Below, in pieces: positions 50,011 through 62,195 of a stretch of DNA of 64,000 bases. Positions within the stretch are counted from its first letter, which is position 1; each line of letters opens with the position of its first letter. The DNA comes from Carallia brachiata (Eukaryota > Streptophyta > Magnoliopsida > Malpighiales > Rhizophoraceae): NCBI GenBank assembly GCA_021464245.1, contig JADCRB010000068.1:1935297-1999296 (forward strand), given 5' to 3'. Below the pieces are notes generated by a model. The model saw only the letters and a list, made by a program, of their open reading frames with translations, searched no databases and was not told the DNA's origin. The translations under genes and the position numbers were made by a program.

Positions 50011-52083
50011 AATATGGAGATCTGGGAGTAAGAGGAAATAGATGAGGAAGCAAGGCTAATCTATTTGGCTTACAAATTTTCGGGAAAGGTTTCCAATGTA
50101 TTTATGGAATGGAATTAAGCAACATGCGGTGCAGATAGACCCAAAAGTTTGTTATCTGATGAAATGGCAGTAGCATCCTTAATGTTCCTCCTTTCAGTTC
50201 TTGTACCCTGTTCATGTCCCAAAACTTTTCTGCAATTAGTCTCGTCATTGATGGTCTGTGACAGAGGTATTGGAACACTACTTGTCGCTTTATATGATAA
50301 GATAGATTCAAGATGTGATCACAAGGCGGCAGAAATTGGCTTGGTGTAACCCCATGATAATTTTTAGGGGTCTTATTCATTATTTGATGCGAGTTTTAGG
50401 GGGTTATAGGTTAATTTGTCCTTCTAGCAGCTGACATAGATCTCAAGGGAAACCAGAAGCGTTGAGCTTACACCAATAGAACCGGATCCATGTTATGCTT
50501 GTGGGGTTCTACTGCCTAGTTGTGATATAATCATTAGCGGAGAGACCCGAGGCCCATCCATGGATACAGTATTTGCCTATCCTTGGATACAGTATTTGCA
50601 TAGTTGCAGAGATGAGTGGACAACATTTCACTAAATCCTTTAGTGGGTGTGTGCTGTTACATTACTCGTTGGTTCCAAGTTGTTGATATGATAGGTATTT
50701 GCGCAATCCTGAGCAACAAATTTGGCAATCATATACGGCTTTGATAAAATTTTTATACAATGACGAGTCATAACTGTATTTAATGGGATGTCATCTTATC
50801 AGTTGTGGAAAATTGTGTGATATATTTGTAAAATTATTAATGAGAACAAGGTCTCTTTTCTATTATCGCCCCAGCACTAGCAGGACAAAAGAAAACGTAA
50901 TTGACTAATTGTTGCTTGCAAATGAAGGATGGAAGACTCTTTTTGGGGGTTGGGGGTGGGGAGACATGGGCAGCGTAAAGACTTACCTTTAGGTTAAGGT
51001 AGACGATCAAATGAATGTAATCGCGGCTTATAAATGATTTGAAAAATAAATCGGATTGTTTCGGGTTCAGCAATCTAAGTAAGTTGTGATGGTTTTGTTA
51101 CCCCCAATAGAATTGGGGGTGTCGCTGTAAGACGTATAATGTTTTTTTTTTTTTTTTTTTTTTCTGAGATCAAGACGTGCAATTGTTATTTACGTCTATC
51201 TTCTTTTTGCTTTATTTTCTACGTCTATCTTTACTTACGTCTATCTGAGCTCCTAGTTTATGTACAATTGGGCTGGTTCGAATTTTCGTCGATTAAATAA
51301 CGTAAGTCTCGTGCTGTATTACTGGGTCCGAAGTGAGAGCCAAGGTCCTTAACCTACTGATCAATTGTTAATAAGAGGCTATTGGGCTTGACCGGTAATG
51401 CCTAGATACAGCCCAGCCTGATACCTTGCGCACCCTAATTCTATGGACATTGGGCTATGCCCCGTATGTTGGGTCAAGCAATGCCTTTGGCAGCTCAACA
51501 GCCATTTTTTTGTTTTTTAGTCCCAATAGTAGATGCACAAAAATAATTGCAGTTTTCTAGGGGTTTGTTTTCGGCCAGTAAATTTTTTTTGTTACTTACT
51601 AATTTTATTTTTTTATAATAAAATTAATTTATAATTTAATATTATTTAAATATTATTTTTAATTTTTTAATTTAAGTAAACCTTACTTATTATGTGGTGT
51701 AAGATCATAAGTAAATTATCTCACTTATTATGTGATATAAGATTATAAGTAAGTTACACTCATTTAAAAAATAAAAGAGTCAAAATAAAAAATCTCTTAA
51801 AGTTAAGGCTGTTTTGATAGGATTATTAACTTTTCAATCTAAGTCTTTTTTTTTTTTTTTTGACGGTTAGCATAACATATACCAAGAGATCAAAAACCAG
51901 GAAAAGAATTTCATTTTGGGCATTACACGAGATGCCCTGTTCTCACTTTCACTACTTTTTAGCAAGAACATGAGGTTTACAATTAATCAAATTTCAATGA
52001 AGAGAAAACTAATTGATGGATGGAGATAATAATGCAAAACCTTAGAACTGCTAATTGCACGGTCGCCTGGTTGGAATGCAAGA
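50011..52083. other. Intergenic spacer
   Basis: No gene is recognised. It holds a poly(T) run near 51142 with imperfect flanking repeats (aagacgt), an AT-rich dispersed repeat at 51605-51770 and another poly(T) run at 51846. Confidence 0.55.
51605..51770. repeat. Dispersed AT-rich repeat, copy 2
   Basis: It shares the block order of 35355-35480. The right part, cttattatgtg with ataagattataagtaa, is itself duplicated in tandem here. Confidence 0.55.
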
Positions 52084-52629
52084 TTATTGGCATCGTAAAA
52101 GTCGGGACTTTAAAACAGGATCATCTTCCAGGAAGAGCAAATTAGTGTTGAGCATAGTTAAAGCCATTAATACAAGAGTGACGAGGACCGAGAGCGAAGA
52201 TAGCACGAGCATTGCCCCGTTTGCAGGGGTACCTTAATCCACAGATGCCAGGGCCAGGATCGTCAAGAGAAAGAATAAGCCCACCACGCCACGTTGAATC
52301 TCGTTGTGGATTTTTTCAATAGGCTTGGCCTGGATGCCTGTTTTTGTTTTTTCACGTTAGAAAAGTCGAGGGAAAATGTCGGCCCCCCCGTCTTTTCGCC
52401 TTACCCGACGAGTCCAGACCAGTCCCAACCTTCGTTGAGAAGTAAAATCAGAAAGTCGAGGGAAAATAGTAAGCTCACATTTCAATATTGTCAGTTTGTA
52501 TCTTTCACATTCCAATGACAACGGCCAAACTATCTTTGCCTTCTGTTCTTTGTCTAAACCATTAGCCAAAGGTCTGGTTTCGCCGGGGATAACTCCATTA
52601 CTTAGACTGCTGATCTCTGATCCAGCCAT
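52084..52629 (-). pseudogene. Possible small membrane-protein gene with an in-frame stop
   Basis: I do not recognise the family. Exon 1 could run 52629-52531 (MAGSEISSLSNGVIPGETRP and onward, ending DKEQKAKI before a GT). A second exon could start at 52329 after an AG and reads AKPIEKIHNEIQRGVV, then a hydrophobic stretch GLFFLLTILALASVD. A TAA at 52234-52236 then interrupts, but the same frame continues open for 49 codons with a second hydrophobic segment (GAMLVLSSLSVLVTLVLMAL) before a stop at 52084-52086. Two membrane helices in one frame on both sides of the stop suggest a coding sequence broken by one substitution, or a protein that really ends at the stop. The exon model is inference. 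Confidence 0.4.
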
Positions 52630-54191
52630 TGCTGAACCTCGCAGGGATGTTTCAGGGTACGCAAAAGTGAGCCTTCCTCAACCATGCAATTGAACCAACT
52701 ACTCTTTGAGCAAAACATGTTTGGTTCAGTAGCAGAGGCTCCAACTCCAACAACTCGGATCCCACTTCAACGAAGCAAACAACAAACTCAACCTGTATCC
52801 TACATGGCTACATATTGCAGATTTTACTTGTAATGTCAGGGCTACTTTCCCAAAATACGGCATGAATCCTAGAAACGTCTCACGCACTTTACTACCAGTC
52901 TACCCATGACCTAAAGCATACAGATTGACAGCTAAACAGATGCCAAAAAGTCGAGTGGAGACTGCATTTTTTCTAGTGATCGTATTCTATGATTTTGGTA
53001 GTGCATACTTTGATTGGGTACGAAACGTTCGAGTCCAAATTGAAAGTTCCAAATCAATTATAATTGATCGAACCAACGAGTTGTGCGGCCAAGTGCCGAA
53101 GGTGAAAACCGAAAGAAATGCAGTATATTGGATTTCCACTTTTCACTTTTCAGTCTCCAAAAATCCAACCTTTCATGAAACTGCAAATTTTTTGTTTTTG
53201 TTTGCGCCGACATTTCAAAGGCCTTTTCTTTTTCTCTCCCTTTCTCACTTATCTTTGTCAGAATTTGCAATGGATCCAGTAAGTAGCGGCACATGCCATA
53301 ACCAACAAGTAGGTGCATCATCAGAGATATGGAACATTTATGGAGTCCTAGCCTTATTTGTCCCCAAATAACTGTGGATAAGGTTTTAAAAGGATATAAT
53401 AAAATTAGTTAGAAGGGATGCCAAACCATAGTAAGCACTTTTATAGTTTTATATGCTATTGTGTGTATATATATAGATAGAGTGTTAATTAATATATGAT
53501 TCATTATTTGATCTTTTTGTCAGATTAAATAGTTTGTTAACATGATGTAAAATTTTTTATAATTAAGAAATCATGAGTTGTGATTTGGTTTCTTGGTTTA
53601 TCAACGATTAAATTGTGAGGGAGGGTATCTGCTTGCTTTGTCCACCAACAGTGATTTATAATTTCCTGCCAGCTGAAATAGCTTGATATTGAAACAGAAT
53701 ATCATGGCCTTTGCTAAATCATGACGCGGGCTTGTGGAGCTCTAAAAATCTTCAGAAACTGACATCAAACGACTTGGCTTTTTATCCCCTGGCATTTGTA
53801 ATCAGAAGGGTGCAGTTTCTGTTTTCACTGCGAACGAAGGCAGTTGAGTATATATTTTAACATTGTCTTGGATTTGTTGCAGGTGCATAAGAATGGGTAA
53901 GAGAATCCAGAGAATTTAAGCACCTAAGTCAATTTGTTGACTTCTTTGTGATTCTGTTGATAAGCAAATTGATGTTGCAAGACGTTGACAATACATTTGA
54001 CTTGTGAGCCAACTCTCATTACAAAACGTAAATCTGAATGCGTAATAACAATACCGTACGTGTTAAGACAAGGAAAATAGAGGGTAATCCTCCACTTGAA
54101 AAGCTGTTTGATGTCTGAAGGTGGCTAATACACCTTCGTAATTACAAAACATTCAAAATTCCAAAGCAGGTTCTTAACACAGAGATCGCCA
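52630..54191. other. Intergenic spacer
   Basis: No gene is supported. An open frame at 52925-53371 has no recognised domain. A short ATGGATCCA followed by GTAAGTAG at 53272 looks like a start plus splice donor, but no matching second exon was found. Confidence 0.5.
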
Positions 54192-55210
54192 TCATTTTCT
54201 TCCACCGCCGCCACTTCCAGAACCAACGCCAACCCCAGCGCCCTGTCCTGCACCAGTACCCACTCCAACTCCAATACCCACGCCAATTCCTACTCCAAAT
54301 CCTCCACCGGCTCCTCCACCACGGCCACCACCAAGACCACCTCCGGCACCACCTCCACCTCCAAGGCCTCCACCAGCTCCACCCCCTAACCCACCACCAG
54401 CACCAAATCCATCTCCTTGACCTGACCCACCACCTAAACCACCACCTCCTCCACCGCCTCCACCACCACCTCCACCTCCTCCCCCAGCACCACCTCCAAG
54501 GCCACCACCTACGCCAGCCCCAGCTCCAAAGCCTCCACCATGGCCTGAACCACCGCCAATGCCACCACCACCTCCACCACCACCTCCTCCACCACCACCA
54601 CCACCAGCTCCAATACCTCCTGCTCCACCTCCCAATCCTCCTCCAGCTCCAAAACCCCCACCACTACCCGATCCACCCCCAACACCACCTCCACCACCGC
54701 CACCGAAGCCACCACCTCCACCAACACCTCCTCCAGCTCCACCTCCTACTCCTCCTCCGGCACCAAATCCTCCACCCTGACCAGCTCCACCCCCAACACC
54801 ACCTCCACCACCACCACCAAAACCACCCCCGCCACCAACACTTCCCCCAGCACCACCACCTACTCCCCCTCCCGCTCCAAACCCTCCACCATGACCAGCC
54901 CCGCCTCCAAGGCCACCTCCACCTCCACCACCAAAACCACCACCTCCACCAACACCTCCTCCCGCTCCACCACCTATACCTCCTCCTGCACCGCCTCCAA
55001 ATCCCCCTCCCCTCTACCTCCTCCTAGACCACCGCCTCCAAAACCACGTCCACGGCCAAAGCGGCCGCCACAGCGCCTACCCCAACGACAGTCATCATCA
55101 CCAAATCCATCTTCCCTGACCCTTTCATCACCAAGGGCAATTGCACTTAATTGAAGAGCAATGCAAAAGAGAAGCACAAGCAGAGATGGCCATTTTGAAG
55201 AGACAGCCAT
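54192..55210 (-). CDS. Secreted glycine-rich (cell wall type) protein, frameshifted
   Basis: Probably a structural wall protein. The true start is ATG at 55210 (MAVSSKWPSLLVLLFCIALQ, a signal peptide), not the upstream in-frame TTG. After a short acidic and Arg-rich segment (DERVREDGFGDDDCRWGRRC) the protein becomes about 75 percent Gly, in units such as GGGFGAGGGLGGGAGGG, and ends SGSGGGGRK. The frame shifts by one base at about 55008-55016, inside a G run. As written the first frame stops at 54974, while the second frame stays open to 54192. With one base restored the gene is 340 codons. It lies alone, with a TATA box about 75 bases upstream. The Pro-rich open frames on the plus strand are mirror artefacts. 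Confidence 0.82.
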
Positions 55211-55284
55211 CGGCTTTCTATTGGATGCCAAAGAAGATTTTCTGCTCTCTGTGGTTGCTTGCTCGTATTTGCATGAGCACGTCC

Positions 55285-55292
55285 ATTATATA
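55285..55292 (-). promoter_or_regulatory. TATA box of the glycine-rich protein gene
   Basis: The minus strand reads CTATATAATG, about 75 bases before the start codon. Confidence 0.55.
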
Positions 55293-56299
55293 GGTTCACG
55301 AACTAACAAATTTTGGACAAGTCCACGTTGATCGGTGAAGGGCCATTAATTGGTGCATGTCGATGGAACGCGTGCTGATACCGTTGGGCCAGTGGCGCCA
55401 ACATTTAATGAGCCAATGAGAGTCAAATATGACTTTGTACATTAGTTGCGTTGATCGGCTAATTTTCATACTCCACGGACTACAAGTCTAATCCAGTAGT
55501 ATAAGGGTCCACCTTTTCTCTTTAAAAATGTGCTTATTACGGAGATTTCAAATTTTGCTTTCTTGAAAGAGCTCCGTTCGCTTCGACCTGTTTTTCTCTA
55601 TAATGATTGGTGTTTGAATTTCTTTATTACTAATTTTTCTGAACAAATGAGTATTTATATTGAAATATAGTTGTAAATTTAATATTTGTTAATACTGTGA
55701 TCGAGTATAAAAAAAATTTATTGCGTCTGATAATATTCGAGTGGTAAATCTGTTCTTTAGGAGTGAGTAAATAAGATACGATATGCAGGGTTAGTCCAAC
55801 ATCAACATTTAGATCTGATCAGATGACCGACATACCTGCGATAATAAAAAAAAATTTAATTTTTTAAATATAAGAATATGTAAAAAGTATGTAGTCTATT
55901 AAATAAAATTTAATAATTTATTTTTTTAATTTAATATATTTTTTATAATATAAAGCTTCATGTAACTATATATGCTCATCACAAACTCCATTTAATGTTG
56001 TCATGAAATATATTTCTATTTAAAAATAATAAAGTTAACTGAAAATAAAATTTTAATTGAGTCTCAAATTGAAAAAAAAAATTATGTGTAATATGCTTGA
56101 AAAAAGTTAATAAGAATAGCTACTGTCCTTGTTTACGGGGTGCAGGCAAGAACACCTAAATCTAATGATGTATTTAAATTATGAGAAATTAATGAAAAAA
56201 AAAGTTAGTGAAAAAATGATTTATAAAAAAAATTATTTTATAAAAAATTAAGTGAGAAAGAGTATTTTTTTAAATTAAATTAAAGTATTTATTAATTTT

Positions 56300-56410
56300 A
56301 CTCTTTTTTTAAATAAAATTAATTCATAATTTAATATTATTTTTAATTTTTTATTTAAATAAATTTTATTTATTATATAATATAAAATTATGAATAAATT
56401 ATATTTATTT
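56300..56410. repeat. Dispersed AT-rich repeat, copy 3
   Basis: The block aataaaattaattcataatt, then attatataatataaaatta, matches the copies at 35.4 and 51.6 kb in the same order. Confidence 0.55.
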
Positions 56411-56865
56411 AAAAAAAATTAAAATAAAAATCCTTCTAAAAATAAACAATTTCTTCGAAAAAAAACCCAAATTTCTTTCAATATCAGCTGAAACTGTGGA
56501 TTAGGGACGGTAGACTGACGGCGTATGACTTTTGACAGACGCACCACGCACGCGAAGGGACAGGACCGAAGCTAAAGTCAGCAAGAGCAACTTAATAAGG
56601 CAACCATGAAAGCGACGCCGTTCTCTGTGTCATTTGTTTATGGATCAGATCTCGCCAAAAACTACAGTTTATTACCTACGGAACTCGGAGGCCCTGGACC
56701 TGGATGTTGACTTGGTCCAAATATTGAATATCTTTTTCATCATAAAAATTATTTTCCTAACTTTAGTTAATAAGTTTTTTTTGGGGGGTTTAATTTAGTC
56801 TTTAAAGTACCCACAAAAATTCGTCTTTGGACTATATTTAGCATGCAAAACTATAAAAAATAAAA

Positions 56866-57366
56866 GGTTAAAATTTTAAATTAGTTTCTAACGTTTGGGT
56901 TAAGGTTTAATTATAGATACAATATTTTTTTTTGATAAAATCGATCACAACATTTTTATTATAAAATAATTCAATATTTTTCTGTTATCTGATTATTTAA
57001 TTTATCAAAAAATATATCAGACCACCTCCTAATATAATACAATATTATTAAAAATATAATGTTATAATATTTAATTTAATTTTTTTTTCATTTTTTCCAA
57101 AAATAGGGAAAATAAAAAAATTAGGAAAAACAATATTACGTTACCGTATTTTTATTAATATGACATTTTATTAAGAGGTGATCTGATGACACGGCGAACA
57201 GATGATGTATTTCTTGATAAATTAAACAGTCAAATAATAAAAAAGTACTGAATTATTCCACAATAAAAATGTTGAGAATCGATTTTACCTAAAAAAAAAT
57301 ATTGTATTTATAATTGAATATTAACTTAAACGTTAAACACTAATTTAGAATTTTAGCTAAAATAAA
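56866..57366. mobile_element. Long foldback (MITE-like) element, about 500 bp
   Basis: The arms are inverted copies of more than 150 bases. For example tttaattatagatacaata on the left matches the complement of the right as ttcaattataaatacaata, and cagaccacctcctaat matches cagatcacctcttaat. There is no coding capacity. Confidence 0.75.
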
Positions 57367-57935
57367 AACTCTAGATCAACTTTCTTTGCTTTTTCTATGG
57401 TAAGGCTTATTTACACTTGATAACATAGAGGAATTTTAATTTGACTTATTTAAAAAGTGAGTTAAGTTAACTCAATATTAAATGTGAGATAAATAAAAAT
57501 ATTAAATGAAATCCAACTAGGAAAAAAAAAAAGATATATGGTTCAAGATACGTGTTTGTCATTCTGGAAAAAAAAAAGAAAAAAAAAAAGAGTAAGCGCA
57601 GCAACTACCCTTGAAGGATAATTTTGGCTCTCCATTGCTTCAAGATTCTCTTTTAGAATTTGGATGAAATTCCTTTCACTTGTTTTTTTAAACGGATATA
57701 TAAATTCAAGATCACGATTCGAAGCGTCAGGAGGGCAAAAATTGGATGACAGACATATATATATTTAAGACATATGGCCATGCATAAATGCATTACCTGC
57801 GTCTACTCCGTCGACCTCATCTGTACCCAACTCAACTGCATTGTCTACAATATCGCTGATGGCAAGGTCAGGCTTGCTGGATCGATCTAGTCGTCTATCT
57901 ATTAAGAGTGCAGTTAAATATCTTGGAACTTTTAT

Positions 57936-58083
57936 TTCGAGATTTTATCCCGAGTAAAATTGAGACTGATATTTTTGAAATTGCGATTGATATTTTTAAA
58001 ATATAAAAATAATAACTGTTTCAAAAATATCAGTTCTAATTTTAAAAAATAACAGTCACAATTTCATTCGGTACAAATTTCAG
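57936..58083. mobile_element. Short foldback element, copy B of a two-copy family
   Basis: It shares gatatttttgaaattgc, tcaaaaatatcagtt, aacagtcacaatttc and an acaaatttcag end with the element at 45419-45575. Its own halves are inverted copies. Confidence 0.65.
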
Positions 58084-58876
58084 CACACGAACCCTCAGGA
58101 CACCAACATTTATTCCTATTAATTGCATGAAAATTTGCAACCATATCTAATCTGTCCTGGCCATGTGCGTCTCAGTCGTATGGGTCCCACCGCCGTTCAG
58201 TGCATGTCCAAGAGATAGAAGAGAAAAATCATTTGTCAATCACAATTTTTCATTCAACATTCTCCTTAAATGGCAACAATAATATTAAGTTGAAGGGCTT
58301 GCTTTTGCTTAGGATCTAAGCACAATTGGCTGGTGTCTTGACTTGCCTCAAAACTGACCAATTAGCTTAGTTACCAGAAGATTCACAGTTTTTGGGACGC
58401 ATCGCGCTGGTAAACATGTCAGATCTAAAACTCAATTAATTCTGATATCATTGTTAAAACTCAATTAACTCTTCAACTAATCTAAATTTTACTCAAACTC
58501 AAAATCTTAATCTTAAACGAATCTACATTAACTCGAACAAAAAAGGCATTTAATTTATGCTTTTGGTTCTTCAACAGGCAGCCAGTGGCCGCTAATATAG
58601 AGGGAATGAAAATACAATGCTCAGAAGTCTACTCATATAGCATGTATAGATGCCAATTTATATTACTAAGCCATAAGTGATGAGGAAGAAATGATGAGCA
58701 TAATCGAGATGAGAGAACTCATGCAAAACGACACCACGGGGAAATTTGGCTCGAGTCAAGCCCTTCACCGTGTCCTAATAGCGACCAACTCTCCCAAATC
58801 GAAAATCCCAGATTTGTCACAATCACAAAGTCATGCAACCTTTCTAGTGGTCTGCGGATATCTGATCCATGATGCT

Positions 58877-61800
58877 TCATAGAGACCGACGCCCTACTGC
58901 TCGACCACAAAGAAGAGCATTACTTGGGATCGGATATTCGTCCCTCCACGAATTTGCCGGCGAATAGACGCGCAGATAGAATTGCTGCCCCAAGTACTGG
59001 CGAGCCCAGTTCTCAGACCTTATGTTCCACATTCCCACATTGTCCAAAGGCATGTAAACTGCAGTCCATGACTGGGGATAAACCTGTACGCCGGCCAACC
59101 ATAGAAAAAACATACATGTTCATACTCTCTAAAGGAGACAAAACTATGGCTGGATAAGAATGGAGATAGATCAACTCTCTACCTGAACAGTGCAGCGAGA
59201 AATTGTGTCTCGTAAATTATAGCTTAATCTGCTTGCAGGTGACCACTGCCCTCCATCCATCCTGCCCATAGCAAACAACAGCAAGTCTATGAAATCTAGT
59301 AGATAAGATGCATGGAACTTACTGCTCATGCATACATGGTGCCTGAACAACTTACCCCACAACAAAAAAATTGTGACCGTCAGCGTGCCATGACTGCACA
59401 ATGTCCTCTGGATTCTCAAAAACAATCTCAGCAAAACCTCTAAAATCGGCAGCCATGATGGAGGTTTGGAGGTAAGCACCAGCACCAGTTGGGTTGTCCG
59501 GGATGCTTCCAAGGGAGAAAACTCCAGAAATTTTGTAGTAGTCTGCCAATTTAAGTGGAGTATCTGCAGGGTTGAAGGACACACTATTGATAGCATACCT
59601 CTGCTTGCCGTTAATAACTGGGGCAGAATTCTGGAGCCTGACTGTGCGGGTTGTGTTGATCAAACCATAATGGTAAGAGCCTTGGGGATTAGGTCTTGGA
59701 CCACTTGCTGTTAGATTCCGCCTGGTTATCAGGAGAGACGACACAAATTAATAGCAGAATTAATGAGATACTTGTCTGACCATGGTTCACAGTAAGAAGA
59801 ACATGGGAGACCATGCCTTCAAGATATATATGTATATATGTTTAGTTAACCAATTGTTTTAAAGAAATATATTTTATATTGAATCTACACGTTCAACTCT
59901 CAGTTCCGGAAAACAATATCCTTCACAGCATGTTTGGTTCTTATAATTTATCAATGTAGAAAACGGACTCCACTTCATCTGTTTTCCGACTCCCACAACA
60001 GAATGACACTGTACTGCCTGTGCAGCAACAAGATGAATACGACAGATTCAATGCGAAGAACATATTACAGGAGCCTGAACGGCAGCTTGAAAAACACCTG
60101 AGAGATCGAGCCTGCTCAAGAGACCAATCAATCTGAATTGTTGGCCCACCAGGGGGAGGACCTGAAACGCTTCCGGCTGAATTACCGTAACGAAGAATTG
60201 AATTCGTCGTCAGGATTTGGGAGGTGAATCGCGTTGAAATAACAATGTAGTGGTCTTGTGCTGGTTGATCAGCAGTAAGCAACACAGAATACGATTGTCC
60301 CAAATGGATGTCAAGGGAATCATAAGTGTTCTGAAGTGTATGGGTTCCTTCAACCTCCACAAGCCGCATTTTGTGGCCCTGGATTCTGAAATTCAAGGAA
60401 GTGGTGAGCCCAACATTTGATATCCGGAACCTGTAAGTCTTTCCTGTTTATCATTGCACAAAACCAAGCCAATGTAAAACATCTCTACCCAGATAGAAAA
60501 ATGTGCATAAAACAACTGCTGTCTGCAATTTGTCACCTTGGTCAACCGCAAAGGTGTATCCATTTGAACCACGACCATTGATGAGAAGCCCATCAGGAAA
60601 TGGAAGATCACTCCCACCATCCAAAATTGCTTTCAAATCCTATAAGATCTCAAATAATTGCATACCACCCAGCAAACAGTTAAGCTATGTCTTCCAGCTT
60701 TCAGGGTAATGTGGATAGCATACTAGATTATTAGAAATTTAGAATTATATTAAACATAATACTTACAGTGTGATTCTTCTTATACCAATCGCCAGCCAGG
60801 ATGGTGAAATCTCCAGCAGGAGGATCAAATGGCACGGGAATGACAGAACGGCTAGCGATTTTGAACCCACCAAAGCCTCCTGCAGCCTTGTGCATGCCAA
60901 GGGAAGGGAAGTAGAAGTAGCTACCAATCTGATCCTTTACTTGAAGAACGTAAGTGAAGTTTTTTTCCAGGTGGGATGGGACAATTGGTGCCATAAACGC
61001 CATCTTGCCATGAGTTCCTTTTCTGCTGCACACCATTCCTTAACCCAAAAAGAAATGACTTAAGTTACTAATCCGAACCACCGCCTGGTGGAAGAATATA
61101 TATATCTGCATAAAGTGCATAACCGGGCAAGAGGGCCAAATGTATTTCCTAATAGTATTCAGAGGTTCAGAAAAGACTTCAGCCGCAACAATGATCCCAG
61201 CACATCGTGTAGCATAAGGTTTCACTCAAATCTGATATTCTTTGGAAAAGATCTAGATTTTAGGTCTACAAGATATCTTGAGAAGTCACCAATCAATCTG
61301 TTACTAATGGCATCAGTGCAACAAAACCAGATCCTAACTCAATACATTCTTATGCAAGTTTCCTAACAATCAATCTGTTACTAATGGCAGTCAGGGCAAC
61401 AAAACCAGATACTAACCCAATACATTCTTGTGCAAGTTTCCTAACAATCAATTTCGTTTTTAAATCAGATTATGGTTCTTTATCTTTGAGGTCCATATTC
61501 TGGACATATATAGCACTTAAAATGCAACGGATGTCTGATGAGATTGCATAGGTAGTAAGCGTGATCAAAGGCCGAAAAGTTCAAATGAGTCATTACTCAC
61601 TTATGAAGGCCCATTTGCAAATCGTTTGAATAATTGGATCATTCGTGGGCTCAACAATAACCCATGAGCATACAATGTGATCTATCAAATTGAAAGTCAA
61701 AATAACCATTTCACATTCCAGGACTTTCCTTTAACAAGGATGAGAGGTCTGTAAAATGGCTTCCAAAATGTGTTCAAGGCACACTATGTTTGAGCATTAT

Positions 61801-62195
61801 ACAGAAAGCAAGTGCAGCCAAGTACTAACCAAGAGATTAAGAATGGCTCATCCAGGCTATTAAAAACACTGATGATCAAGTTATCATTTGTCACCGACTC
61901 AATCTGAGGCCCCGGAAATTGACCATTTATCAATATCCCCTGCCATTACACCAAAATTTCCTTCTCAGCATTCCAACAAACAGAGTGAAAAAATTAATAA
62001 AAAAAGAGAGGAAAAAAAAAACAAAGCAAATAGATTATATATTGAAATTTGTGTCACCGTTTGCTTTGCTCCAAGTGGGTAAATATCACCATAAGTGACA
62101 TTCCAGGTGTAGAACCTATATGGGTCTTCTCCACTGACGCAAGTCACCAACAGGACGGCCATTACAAAGGACAACAAATTTCTGCAGCCACCCAT
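58877..62195 (-). CDS. SKU5-similar (SKS) multicopper oxidase-like protein
   Basis: A secreted protein of the cupredoxin superfamily, related to L-ascorbate oxidase and laccase; SKS proteins act at the wall in directional or pollen-tube growth. Complement exons: 58877-59083, 59183-59261, 59356-59721, 60098-60443, 60537-60639, 60777-61038, 61830-61939, 62058-62195. They total 1611 bases, in phase, 536 residues, the family length. Residues 1-22 are a signal peptide (LLSFVMAVLLVTCVSG). Three cupredoxin domains follow, with signatures LINGQFPGPQIESVTNDN, NGVQQKRNSWQDGVYG, KDQIGSYFYFPSL and GMWNIRSENWARQYLGQQFY. The C-terminal copper motif is partial: QSWHADGHNFFVVG keeps two His, but the Cys-His cluster of true oxidases is absent, so redox activity is doubtful. 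There is no GPI-type hydrophobic tail. At the exon 5/6 junction Arg replaces the Trp I expect before NLTAS. Confidence 0.93.
61291..61452. repeat. 77-bp tandem duplication in an SKS intron
   Basis: Copy 1 starts at 61291 and copy 2 at 61368, both beginning aatcaatctgttactaatgg. They differ at a few bases, and the start of a third copy (aatcaat) follows near 61445. Confidence 0.88.

Larger units (their letters stand above)
55293..58876. other. Intergenic spacer rich in foldback elements
   Basis: It contains an AT-rich repeat (56300-56410), a long foldback (56866-57366), a short foldback (57936-58083) and a 38-codon open frame at 57777-57893 with no known relative. No host gene is recognised. 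Confidence 0.55.

Noticed and set aside
52925..53371. 148-codon plus-strand open frame with an internal ATGGATCCA plus GTAAGT
   Set aside because: Translation shows no domain, and I could not find a second exon in phase.
54559..55154. Pro-rich open frames on the plus strand (extensin-like)
   Set aside because: They are the complement of the GGN repeats of the minus-strand glycine-rich gene, and lack a signal peptide.
57777..57893. 38-codon open frame starting MAMHKCITC
   Set aside because: Too short to judge, no known relative, both strands equally open.
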